In this document: positions 1 to 5,087 of the stretch, in pieces
How the letters are laid out: every line of letters starts with the position of its first letter
How positions within the stretch are numbered: the stretch's first letter is position 1
Origin: an uncultured Devosia sp.
GTDB taxonomy: Bacteria; Pseudomonadota; Alphaproteobacteria; Rhizobiales; Devosiaceae
NCBI GenBank assembly: GCA_934553185.1
Contig: CAKTFF010000090.1
Coordinates: 1-7,720, forward strand
Length of the DNA stretch: 7,720 nt
Direction: 5' to 3'
Translations under genes and position numbers: made by a program
The notes under the pieces: model-generated
Databases searched by the model: none
Told to the model about the DNA's origin: nothing
The model's input: only the letters and a program-made list of their open reading frames with translations

Positions 1-27
1 GCTGTCCCTCATCTAGTGCTGCAAATA

Positions 28-49
28 GGGTGCGTGTTGCGGCGCACCC
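28..49. other. Stem-loop downstream of the decayed phage fragment
   Basis: GGGTGCG (28-34) and CGCACCC (43-49) form a perfect 7-bp stem with an 8-nt loop. It lies about 60 bases downstream of the stop of the decayed gene fragment on the minus strand, where it is followed by TATTTGC, only a weak U-rich tail. It may be a relic terminator of the old operon. Nothing else is recognisable in positions 1-112. Confidence 0.3.
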
Positions 50-112
50 ACCTTGCGGTCTTACTGCCAAACGTACCGTAGCGGCCATGTGTGCCGGTGA
101 CATTGGCGCCGG

Positions 113-256
113 TCAGGGCAGGACGTTGAACAGCTCTGTCTCCTGAAAGATCGTTTTCACCCCCCTGGAGGCGGGATCGGTGATGGTCCAAGTCACGCCT
201 GATCTATACTACCCTGGCGGCCACTCACAGCCATCAACGCCAGCCAGCGCGAGGCC
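113..256 (-). pseudogene. Decayed 3' fragment of the phage gene at 2168-2656
   Basis: Read on the minus strand, this stretch encodes a C-terminal tail that matches residue for residue the end of the protein encoded at 2168-2656: LAGVDGCEWPPG, an in-frame TAG (positions 209-211), then YRSG, TWTITDPAS, QETELFNVLP and a TGA at 113-115. The intact protein has LAGVESCEWPAGEYRS, TWTITDPAT and QETEPFNVLP. A hand alignment of 113-244 with 2168-2299 is gap-free over 44 codons with 93 of 132 bases identical (about 70%). Similarity fades near position 256, and a TAA lies in frame at 263-265, so the upstream three quarters of the gene is absent. The divergence argues for a remnant of a related prophage or an old duplication, not a recent copy. 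No start codon or ribosome site remains. Confidence 0.8.
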
Positions 257-330
257 CGTTTTTTACAACCAGACTGTATGGCCTATCTCGTGGTAGAGTA
301 CACCTCACCAATCAAGATAAGGACGCAAGC

Positions 331-765
331 ATGGTCAACTGGATTGATGGTGCCATCTCTGATCCCAAACCGGCCGACCCAAAGGCGGTAAAGGCAGCCG
401 AAAACGAGCTCAGGGTCAATCTACCTCCCGATTTTCTAGCCATCGCGGCTGTGCACCAGGGTGCAACACCGTCGCCGGCCAAAATATGGCTTCCGAACGG
501 TAGCGGCACAGCGGTTGCTCACCTTTTTCACTTCGAAGACGCGCCCTTCACCAGCAACATTCTGGCCGCAGGATTTCCTTGGCAGGACAGCTTGGACAAG
601 GGCGTGATCCCGTTTGCCGCTGACATCGGCGGAGATCTGTTTTGCTTCAACTATCGCGAAGACTACGACAATCCACCCGTGCTTTACTTCAGCGTTGATA
701 CCGGAGCGTTGCCGCTCGCGGCCAATTTCACCGACTTCATAGCATTGCTGTCGGACGAACCATGA
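331..765 (+). CDS. SMI1/KNR4 (SUKH superfamily) immunity-type protein
   Basis: A 144-residue soluble protein with the layout of SMI1/KNR4 (SUKH-1) domains. An N-terminal helix pair holds the ENELRVNLPPDF motif (residues 24-35), followed by HQG (42-44), then the core strand region IPFAADIGGDLFCFNY (93-108), the following strand PPVLYF (115-120), and a last helix around FTDFIALL (133-140). SUKH proteins of this size in bacteria usually act in the cytoplasm as immunity proteins that bind and neutralise polymorphic or contact-dependent toxins. No cognate toxin is in view, so the role here is inferred. The start is supported by AAGGA at 319-323, seven bases before ATG. The stop overlaps the next possible start (ATGA, 762-765). 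It is encoded opposite to the phage late genes and the flanking regulators, which fits cargo carried next to a prophage. Its target cannot be told from sequence. Confidence 0.82.
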   Translation: MVNWIDGAISDPKPADPKAVKAAENELRVNLPPDFLAIAAVHQGATPSPAKIWLPNGSGTAVAHLFHFEDAPFTSNILAAGFPWQDSLDKGVIPFAADIGGDLFCFNYREDYDNPPVLYFSVDTGALPLAANFTDFIALLSDEP

Positions 766-917
766 TCGGTTCGACGGCCAAGCTGCTTTCTGCCGCTTTG
801 CTGTGGGAGGGCCACTTACCACCATACCTGCTGGCAGCGGTGACCGTGACTTGTGGACTGTTTCTCGGTATTTCCGATGGGGTCGCACACCCTTATTACA
901 GGGACAAAGCGACCTGA
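762..917 (+). CDS. Possible small membrane protein, coupled to the SUKH gene
   Basis: A 51-codon open frame starts at an ATG that overlaps the SUKH stop codon (ATGA at 762-765), the usual arrangement for translational coupling. The predicted product is mostly hydrophobic: residues 8-15 and 21-38 (LPPYLLAAVTVTCGLFLG region) could form one or two membrane helices, followed by a short polar tail ending HPYYRDKAT. No family is recognised. It could be a real small partner of the immunity protein or the truncated front of a longer gene, since the next frame (ending at 1227) continues shortly after its stop. The overlap geometry is the main support; there is no independent ribosome site. Confidence 0.4.
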   Translation: MIGSTAKLLSAALLWEGHLPPYLLAAVTVTCGLFLGISDGVAHPYYRDKAT

Positions 918-927
918 GTACTCAGCC

Positions 928-1227
928 ATGATCGTTTTAGACCACTCAGATTACGCGTGGTTTCTACTTGAACATGATGGAGCGCTATATCTCGACGCCT
1001 ATTGCAGCTTCAGCTTCTTGGACTACTCGGCACTGATCGCGATGGATGAGTTAGAGGTAGCAGCATATCGGAACAAAGGCCGGTCGTACCTTGATCGACT
1101 GGCTTACGACATCAACTCCAGCGCGCCCGCAGCTCTGGGCAGCAAGTCGCGGTACATTGGCCGAGACCTGACCCTTAAGCTTGGTAAACTGAAGAGTGTT
1201 GCCATTGCTCAATGGCGATCAAGGTAG
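928..1227 (+). CDS. Conserved-looking protein of unknown function
   Basis: A 99-residue soluble protein of no family I can name with certainty. It has a composed, strand-rich N-terminal half (LDHSDYAWFLLEHDGALYLD) with an aromatic core, then CSFSFLDYSALIAMDE, a short helix with YRNKGRSYLDRLAYDIN, and SRYIGRDL near the end. Similar short proteins occur as orphan genes beside toxin-immunity loci, so an immunity or accessory role is possible but is only an inference. The frame is open upstream to a GTG at 853, but the N-terminal stretch this adds overlaps the preceding small frame and looks unrelated. The ATG at 928, ten bases after the preceding stop, gives the more natural protein. No strong Shine-Dalgarno is seen before either start. 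The gene converges on the response regulator ending at 1262, with 34 bases between them and no obvious terminator. Confidence 0.65.
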   Translation: MIVLDHSDYAWFLLEHDGALYLDAYCSFSFLDYSALIAMDELEVAAYRNKGRSYLDRLAYDINSSAPAALGSKSRYIGRDLTLKLGKLKSVAIAQWRSR

Positions 1228-1261
1228 GCAGGACGCCGCCCAGCCCCAACCAAGAAAATAC

Positions 1262-1699
1262 TCAGTCACCTCTATTGCGGCTCCGCTTTATGGGCTCCGG
1301 CTGTTCTCCGTCCGGCAGCAGTTCTTGCAAACGGTCATAGATCACGTCCGCCGAGAACGGCTTCCCGACAAAGACGGCACCATCCGGCATGTCACCAATT
1401 TTGGGTTTGATCTGACCTGAGGCAACTAGGATTTTCACATAGGGCCAGTCCTTGGCACACCGTCTTGCCAAATCGAAACCGGTCAAAGTGCTCGGGGGCA
1501 TCTGCACGTCGGTGAACAGCAGTTGCACATGATCGGCGACCTGCTCGAGTAGAGCTATAGCGTCTTCAACGTTACACGCCTCGTGAACACGAAAGCCGGC
1601 ATCTTGCAGAATGTCGGCCGCATCCATACGGATAAGAACGTCATCGTCGGCAATGATGGCGTAAGGGGTGTCATTGTCTGCTTCTTCTTTCCCCATCAC
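1262..1699 (-). CDS. Single-domain (CheY-like) response regulator
   Basis: A 145-residue stand-alone receiver domain with no output domain. Signature residues are present: the acidic pocket D18-D20 (IIADDDVLI), phosphoacceptor D64 (LLFTDVQMP), the switch Ser S94 (LVASGQ) and conserved K113 (VGKPF), followed by the last helix and a short charged tail (SRNRGD). Such proteins receive phosphate from a histidine kinase or phosphotransfer protein and act through protein contacts; no kinase is in the window. It overlaps the upstream regulator: a GTG at 1699 gives a 4-base overlap with that gene's TGA, while the adjacent ATG at 1696 overlaps it by one base (TGATG). Either start implies translational coupling. 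It is unusual downstream of a phage lysis operon, so it may be host DNA next to the prophage or phage-borne cargo. Confidence 0.88.
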   Translation of the reverse strand: MMGKEEADNDTPYAIIADDDVLIRMDAADILQDAGFRVHEACNVEDAIALLEQVADHVQLLFTDVQMPPSTLTGFDLARRCAKDWPYVKILVASGQIKPKIGDMPDGAVFVGKPFSADVIYDRLQELLPDGEQPEPIKRSRNRGD

Positions 1700-2085
1700 G
1701 CCAGCTCTAACTCTGCTTTTTCGACCAGGGAAATCGCGTCTTCGACCGCTGTAAACAGGGTCTCGACCGGTATGGGTTTGCTATAGAACGCTACACCAGA
1801 TGGAAGGTCGTTGATGTTTGGGTGGGGATTGCCCGATACCACGACGACGCCGACTTGGGGCCAGCCGAACCGGACTTGATTTGCGAGTGTCAGCCCGTTG
1901 CGGGTGCCTGGCATTTGTATATCTGTGACCATCGCCGCAACGTGTTCGGCGTTGTCGCGCAGTGCTTCTATTGCCGAGGTGGTGGATGTTGCCAGGATCG
2001 TTTTCCAACCCAGTGTTTGAAGCTGCTCCTCGTAAAGCAGTTGCAGGATGGGGTCGTCTTCGACGATCAGCACCGTGTCACGCAT
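1696..2085 (-). CDS. Single-domain (CheY-like) response regulator, first of a tandem pair
   Basis: A 129-residue receiver-only protein, homologous to its downstream neighbour but clearly diverged. It carries D10/D11 (LIVEDDPIL), phosphoacceptor D55 (AMVTDIQMPG), S84 (VVVSGNP) and K103 (YSKPIP). It ends after the last receiver helix with no DNA-binding or enzymatic domain. The frame is open to 2154, but the extra residues do not look like a receiver and the domain begins naturally at ATG 2085 (MRDTVLIVEDD). A GTG two codons upstream (2091) is an alternative. A GGCGGG stretch just upstream could serve as a ribosome site. Its TGA overlaps the start of the second regulator. The 82-base gap to the phage gene ending at 2168 shows no clear terminator or strong promoter, so read-through from the lysis operon is possible. 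Confidence 0.88.
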   Translation of the reverse strand: MRDTVLIVEDDPILQLLYEEQLQTLGWKTILATSTTSAIEALRDNAEHVAAMVTDIQMPGTRNGLTLANQVRFGWPQVGVVVVSGNPHPNINDLPSGVAFYSKPIPVETLFTAVEDAISLVEKAELELA

Positions 2086-2167
2086 ATTCACCCGCCAGGT
2101 TGTTGCGTGGTGAAAAGCCGTAGTGCCAGCTATGGTTGCGGTCTTCCCAATCACTTCCGCTTACGAG

Positions 2168-2656
2168 CTATGGCAAAACGTTGAACGGTTCTGTCTCTTG
2201 GATGACCGTCTTCGAAACCCTGGTCGCCGGATCGGTGATCGTCCAGGTGATGCGGGAACGGTATTCCCCGGCCGGCCATTCGCAGCTTTCCACCCCTGCT
2301 AGCCTCGACAGCACGCGATTGTAGATGCGTGGCGGGGTTGGCTCGGTGATCACCGTGTTTGTGCCGCCGATGCAGATCGGATCGCCGGTGGCCAAGTTTC
2401 TTGTCGTGACGGCAGCTCGTACCTCAATCGTGCGCTTCGCCTCGGCGGTCCAGACGGCGATGGGTTCGCGCGCGTCTGGTGCCGCCTTTCCGTCTTCGAT
2501 GATCATCGGCGACAGCTCGAGCCAGTCTGCCGGTGCCTGAGCCTGCAGCTCGGCAATCTCCGCCGCGCGCTTGATGGTTTCTACAGCATCCAAAACCCAG
2601 AACACAGAACAGGCGAGCGATATGCCAATCGCCATTGACACAAGGGTGCGTCTCAT
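2168..2656 (-). CDS. Phage lysis-module protein with N-terminal membrane anchor
   Basis: A 162-residue protein beginning MRRTLVSMAIGISLAC, with a hydrophobic segment at residues 5-22 preceded by two arginines, predicting a membrane anchor or uncleaved signal with the rest in the periplasm. The remainder is polar and strand-rich, with two cysteines (C95 in DPICIGG, C125 in ESCEWP) that could form a disulfide. It ends in a conserved-looking stretch TWTITDPAT...ETEPFNVLP that also survives in the decayed copy at 113-256. The start at 2656 overlaps the stop of the preceding gene (ATGA, 2653-2656), so the two are probably coupled. Its position after amidase, holin-like and one-helix proteins suggests a part in lysis or envelope interaction, possibly a functional stand-in for spanins, but that is inference. 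The open frame extends to 2806 only as an overlap with the upstream gene. Confidence 0.72.
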   Translation of the reverse strand: MRRTLVSMAIGISLACSVFWVLDAVETIKRAAEIAELQAQAPADWLELSPMIIEDGKAAPDAREPIAVWTAEAKRTIEVRAAVTTRNLATGDPICIGGTNTVITEPTPPRIYNRVLSRLAGVESCEWPAGEYRSRITWTITDPATRVSKTVIQETEPFNVLP

Positions 2657-2916
2657 TTGCCGACGCTCCCTATGCCGAGCCAGTCGAGGATGCCCAGGCG
2701 GATAGCGGCCAATAAACCCAACGCCGTTCCAAAGAAGAGGATAACCTGCTTGAGGCTCGCTCCCCACCGTCCGAGGGTTTTCCACGCCATCATGAACTTT
2801 GCCCATTCCTTGAGTACCTCCGCTTCATCGCGAGAAAAGACGATGACTTCTTCTGGCTTTTCCTCATTAAGGGCGTCCGCTATCCGCTGAATGACATTTT
2901 TCTCGGCGTCGGACAT
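2653..2916 (-). CDS. Small one-helix phage membrane protein (holin-like, uncertain)
   Basis: An 87-residue protein with a charged amphipathic N-terminal half (IADALNEEKPEEVIVFSRDE), the segment WAKFMMAWKTLGRWGASLK, then one membrane helix at about residues 57-78 (VILFFGTALGLLAAIRLGIL) and a short tail. The pattern of an acidic front, an 'aW..LGRxG' linker and a single helix is common in small proteins beside phage endolysins that are annotated as holins or unknown. The function is not proven. I chose ATG at 2916; the frame also allows TTG at 2937 (seven residues longer), but no clean ribosome site separates the two. The stop overlaps the next gene's ATG (ATGA). The frameshifted holin-like gene ends 44 bases upstream at 2961. 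Confidence 0.65.
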   Translation of the reverse strand: MSDAEKNVIQRIADALNEEKPEEVIVFSRDEAEVLKEWAKFMMAWKTLGRWGASLKQVILFFGTALGLLAAIRLGILDWLGIGSVGK

Positions 2917-2960
2917 GGTTTCTTTCGTCACGGGCAAACCCCCACTGAGGCGCTAAGGGG

Positions 2961-3091
2961 TCACTGACCGATGGGCTTCTTGCGGGAGCCCACCACCCGG
3001 CCGTACCAGGCGTACAGCAGACCACCAGCCTCCACGATCGCGGCGCCAATCTCGATCAGTTGGGTAACATCGCCTTCGGTGATGACGACCC
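2961..3091 (-). pseudogene. Out-of-frame 3' half of the holin-like gene
   Basis: In the -1 frame relative to the holin-like gene, the minus strand encodes VVITEGDVTQLIEIGAAIVE, then AGGLLYAWYGRVVGSRKKPIGQ and a TGA at 2961-2963. This has a second membrane helix and a basic tail (WYGR...KK), with third codon positions mostly G or C, yet no usable start codon in front of it. Adding one G to the GGG at 3089-3091 joins the frames as ...GYLGSKIG-VVITEGDV..., giving a continuous 121-residue protein with two membrane segments, the layout expected for this type of phage holin. The simplest reading is a one-base deletion or a homopolymer sequencing error. I see no classical slippery heptamer that would indicate programmed frameshifting. 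Confidence 0.72.
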
Positions 3092-3325
3092 GATCTTGCT
3101 GCCGAGATAGCCCAGCCCGGCGAGCAGCAGGCCACGGAAGATGCGCGACTGGTGCCAGGGCTCGCTGTTGGTGGCGTTGACGACGATCGGAGCCACGTCC
3201 TTGGCGACCTCTTTTGCCACCTCATAAGCAGCACCAGCGCCGACCGCCACATGGTCCTTCTTGACGGTTTCGAGTACGCGATCGAATACCTGCCCGAAGA
3301 TGGCCTCGGGGGAGTTCTTGGCCAT
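3056..3325 (-). CDS. Holin-like phage membrane protein, as translated (truncated by frameshift)
   Basis: The frame from ATG 3325 gives 89 residues: an N-terminal helical region (AIFGQVFDRVLETVKK, then AAYEVAKEVAKDVAPIVVNAT), the motif NSEPWHQSRIFRG (53-65) and a hydrophobic segment LLLAGLGYLGSKIG (66-79). A strong GGAGG precedes the ATG with six bases between, so this start is preferred over the ATG four codons upstream. The 'N.EPW.QSR' motif before a membrane segment is seen in small phage proteins next to endolysins, often called holins. After residue 79 the frame yields only SSSPKAMLPN and stops, while good coding sequence continues in the -1 frame to 2961 (see next entry). The gene lies 49 bases after the amidase, so amidase and holin-like genes were probably co-transcribed. 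Confidence 0.7.
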   Translation of the reverse strand: MAKNSPEAIFGQVFDRVLETVKKDHVAVGAGAAYEVAKEVAKDVAPIVVNATNSEPWHQSRIFRGLLLAGLGYLGSKIGSSSPKAMLPN

Positions 3326-3374
3326 GTTGGCCTCCATTGATGTTGTGGGTGCCCGGTACCGCCGGGTGCGGGAT

Positions 3375-4145
3375 TTAGGCGGCGGCGCGGCCGAGTTCGT
3401 CGGCGCGGACGTTGAACGAAGGGCAAGCCTTCGAAGCATATTCGTTGTGACCGCTGTTCTTGCGGATGCCGCGGTGCTTGGCCATCAGCTGGTCGCGCAG
3501 CCAGAGCATGGACGAGCGCTGCTGAGGTGTTCGTGTGTCCTTGGCCATCTTGCCATCAGCGGTGACCCCGCCGAAGTAGCTCACCCCGATCGTGCCGGTG
3601 TTGTGCCCGGCGACGTGGCTGCCCACCTGCCCCACCGGCCGGCCAAGCATGATGCGCCCATCAGGATAGACCAGGTAGTGGTAGCCAATGTCGGTCCAGC
3701 CTCGGGCCTTGTGCCAGGCACGCACGTCGTCGACCGTGAAGTGCTTGCCTTCCGGCGTGGCGGTGCAATGCCAGATGATCTCGGTGATGGGCCTGGCGGT
3801 GTCGAGAAGTAATAGGCTGTCTACGTTCGGCGGTGGCTTGGCAGTCATAGTTGGCTGCGCAGGCGCAGCACTGGGCGAAACGTTCATCGCCGACTTACCG
3901 GGCTCTTCCCTACCCGGCTTGGCCGGTTTAGCTTCCTGACTTAGCGCGGTGATGGTCTGGGGCCCAGCAATGCCGTCGACAACCAGACCGAGGCGTTGCT
4001 GGGCGACCTTCACCGCCAGCTCAGTGGCAACGCCGAAGTCACCATCCACCGTGGCCGCGACCGAAACACCGACGGCCTTGTTGATGAGTTGCTGCAAGGC
4101 GCGCACGGCAACGCCGCGCGAACCTCGCTTGAGGATCGACGTCAT
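3375..4145 (-). CDS. Phage endolysin: peptidoglycan-binding domain plus N-acetylmuramoyl-L-alanine amidase
   Basis: A 256-residue endolysin that cuts the bond between N-acetylmuramic acid and L-alanine of the cell wall at host lysis. Residues 5-70 form a PG_binding_1 domain (LKRGSRGVAVRALQQ, DGDFGVAT, VDGIAGPQT). A Pro/Ala-rich linker spans about 72-108. Residues 118-250 are an Amidase_2 domain close in wording to T7 lysozyme: IIWHCTAT with zinc ligand H126, RAWHKARGW, DIGYHYLVYPDG with Y155, GSHVAGHNTGTIGV, and GHNEYASKACPSF with H233, C241 and K239. These match the T7 zinc ligands and catalytic Tyr/Lys. No signal peptide is visible, so release should depend on a holin. GGAG six bases before ATG 4145 is the ribosome site. 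The domain order (binding domain first) is common in endolysins of Gram-negative phages. All catalytic residues are present, so it is probably active. Confidence 0.94.
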   Translation of the reverse strand: MTSILKRGSRGVAVRALQQLINKAVGVSVAATVDGDFGVATELAVKVAQQRLGLVVDGIAGPQTITALSQEAKPAKPGREEPGKSAMNVSPSAAPAQPTMTAKPPPNVDSLLLLDTARPITEIIWHCTATPEGKHFTVDDVRAWHKARGWTDIGYHYLVYPDGRIMLGRPVGQVGSHVAGHNTGTIGVSYFGGVTADGKMAKDTRTPQQRSSMLWLRDQLMAKHRGIRKNSGHNEYASKACPSFNVRADELGRAAA

Positions 4146-4171
4146 GATGATCTCCGCTGTTGGAAAACTTG

Positions 4172-4201
4172 TTGACCCGTCGTGGCCACGTCAGGTCTAA
4201 T
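4172..4201 (+). promoter_or_regulatory. Sigma70-type promoter for the putative small RNA
   Basis: TTGACC at 4172-4177 and TCTAAT at 4196-4201 match the -35 and -10 consensus at five of six bases each, with an 18-base spacer. Transcription would begin near 4208 on the plus strand, divergent from the amidase gene. No protein gene follows; instead a structured region ends at a strong plus-strand terminator. Confidence 0.55.
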
Positions 4202-4207
4202 TCACGT

Positions 4208-4422
4208 GTCCTGGTGAAAGTCTGCGTCCACAGATGGCCAGTGGCAGTGAACGCCTGGTTCCCGAGAGCCAGGCGTATCGCTCTGGTGACGCTCTCGGCA
4301 GATCTTGTGGAAGCTGGCGGAACCCGCGATGGGGTCGCGGGTTAAGGGAATGTCGGCGTATGACCTGCGCTTGCACTCTCCAGGTACAAGCCCTAGCCAC
4401 TCCCCCCGGCTGGGGCTTTTAC
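4208..4422 (+). ncRNA. Putative structured small RNA (about 215 nt)
   Basis: Between a good promoter (4172-4201) and an intrinsic terminator (4388-4420) there is no believable protein: the only plus-strand frame (4234-4428) has no ribosome site and ends beyond the terminator. The interval instead holds consecutive stem-loops: CTGG/CCAG with inner TCTG/CAGA (4211-4241); ACGCCTGGTTC/GAGCCAGGCGT (4251-4276, 11 bp with one G-U and loop CCGA); AACCCGCGA/TCGCGGGTT (4321-4343, 9 bp, 5-nt loop); ACCTG/CAGGT (4363-4385); and the terminator hairpin. I do not recognise it as tmRNA, RNase P RNA, SRP RNA or 6S RNA. It could be a prophage regulatory RNA or an untranslated leader cut short by its terminator. 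Evidence is structural only. Confidence 0.5.
4388..4420 (+). terminator. Strong rho-independent terminator
   Basis: AAGCCCTAGCC (4388-4398) pairs with GGCTGGGGCTT (4408-4418) over 11 bp with one G-U, around a 9-nt loop. The stem runs into TTTT and then ACTTG, the classic layout on the plus strand. On the minus strand no U-run follows. It ends the putative small RNA and shields the lysis genes and downstream cargo from each other. Confidence 0.8.
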
Positions 4423-4490
4423 TTGTGAACCGCTGCCCGTCTCCCCATCGCGAGGTGGAGATGGATGAGGCTAGTTGATGATGGGCAAAG

Positions 4491-4508
4491 AAAAAACCGC
4501 CGAAGCGG
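4491..4508 (-). terminator. Rho-independent terminator on the minus strand
   Basis: Read on the minus strand: CCGC, loop TTCG, GCGG, followed directly by TTTTTT. The UUCG tetraloop and six-U run are typical of an efficient intrinsic terminator. No minus-strand gene lies just upstream, so it probably stops transcripts coming from the tail operon (ending at 5723) that have crossed the plus-strand cargo genes. The lysis genes would then need their own promoter between 4146 and 4490. Confidence 0.72.
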
Positions 4509-4641
4509 GGCTGTAGTTGTTTTGTTGCGGGCCATTCGGCGCAAATGAGCCCGCGAGATACCCCCCTGCAGTCCACTTATCATTGCTGAAAAAGCGTGGT
4601 CGACCGGCCCCACCTTCGCGAAAAGTAGGGGATTGTGACAA

Positions 4642-4670
4642 TTGCCGACACAAGCCTAAGGCGAAATACT
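4642..4670 (+). promoter_or_regulatory. Possible promoter and operator for the gene at 4717
   Basis: TTGCCG (4642-4647) and AATACT (4665-4670) are spaced by 17 bases and each match consensus at four of six positions. The -35 element adjoins the palindrome TTGTGACAA (4633-4641), and the spacer contains GCCTAAGGC (4654-4662), either of which could be a repressor site. The assignment is weak. Confidence 0.3.
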
Positions 4671-4716
4671 TAGCCCGGACGCAGGAAGATCGGACTAGCC
4701 AAAGCGGAGGAACACG

Positions 4717-5034
4717 TTGGCTAAACTCGCAATTCCACTAACGGCCGTGGACCTAAACCACTATTTTCGAGGGCGGGCGAAGGAACAACACGTACAGGCA
4801 GCCATGCTGATGGCCTTGGTGCCGTCGGTAGACCTGACCAACCCAATTGCCGCCCACCTGATTGAGCGTGTCGCGGGCGCCATGGTTCACTCTGCTGAGG
4901 AGGACACCAACCTTATCGACGCAATCCGAGAAGAGATACAGAACGTTCCCAGACTGGCGACGTTAAGGGTGCCTCTCCAATCCTTGCCCGTCGCCCTCAC
5001 TGGGGGACTGAGCGAAAGCTCCCTCGACTTATGA
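4717..5034 (+). CDS. Hypothetical protein, helical, TTG start
   Basis: A 105-residue protein I do not recognise. The front (residues 1-60) is mainly helical and rich in Ala and Leu (KEQHVQAAMLMALVPSVDL, IAAHLIERVAGAMVHSAEED), followed by an acidic helix (LIDAIREEIQ) and a C-terminal tail ending SSLDL. There is no membrane segment or signal peptide. The start is TTG at 4717, supported by a full GGAGG at 4706-4710 with six bases between; no in-frame ATG lies nearby, so the weak start codon may keep expression low. It is the first of three short plus-strand genes placed opposite to the phage late operon, the usual pattern for cargo genes expressed from their own promoter in a lysogen. Function unknown. 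Confidence 0.68.
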   Translation: MAKLAIPLTAVDLNHYFRGRAKEQHVQAAMLMALVPSVDLTNPIAAHLIERVAGAMVHSAEEDTNLIDAIREEIQNVPRLATLRVPLQSLPVALTGGLSESSLDL

Positions 5035-5087
5035 TTTTCGATGTCGGGCGGCTGTGCTAATCCACAGTCCGAATTGGAGGTTTGACG

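Larger units (their letters stand above)
4421..4716. other. Non-coding interval upstream of the cargo genes
   Basis: No convincing protein gene is visible on either strand. The open frames crossing it (for example minus strand 4202-4576 and 4419-4613) run through terminator hairpins and have unnatural composition. It holds the minus-strand terminator at 4491-4508, short palindromes TTCGCGAA (4614-4621), TTGTGACAA (4633-4641) and GCCTAAGGC (4654-4662), and a possible promoter for the gene at 4717. Confidence 0.5.

Noticed and set aside
436..888. A 150-codon minus-strand frame
   Set aside because: It is antisense to the SUKH gene, which has a good ribosome site and a recognisable domain.
2609..2656. 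Lipoprotein signal (C16) in the protein encoded at 2168-2656
   Set aside because: The bases before the cysteine give S-L-A-C, with Ser instead of Leu at -3, and the hydrophobic stretch continues past the cysteine, which fits a membrane anchor better.
2653..2937. TTG start at 2937 for the one-helix membrane protein
   Set aside because: It adds seven residues before a normal ATG, and the G-rich stretch before it is too close for a typical ribosome site. ATG 2916 is preferred, though not certain.
3056..3095. Programmed -1 ribosomal frameshift in the holin-like gene
   Set aside because: No X XXY YYZ heptamer in the zero frame and no clear downstream stimulatory structure were found near the frame change; a lost G in a G-run explains it more simply. 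It cannot be fully excluded.
2953..3426. A 157-codon minus-strand frame overlapping the holin-like gene
   Set aside because: It is extremely rich in Arg, Pro and Trp without pattern, overlaps the clear holin-like coding frame and its -1 continuation, and has no ribosome site. It is a shadow.
3261..3812. A 183-codon plus-strand frame
   Set aside because: It lies antisense to the certain amidase gene and its product is low in domain-like pattern. GC-rich genes commonly leave long antisense open frames.
4202..4576. A 124-codon minus-strand frame upstream of the amidase
   Set aside because: It runs through several stem-loops and both terminators, its composition is not protein-like, and there is no ribosome site.
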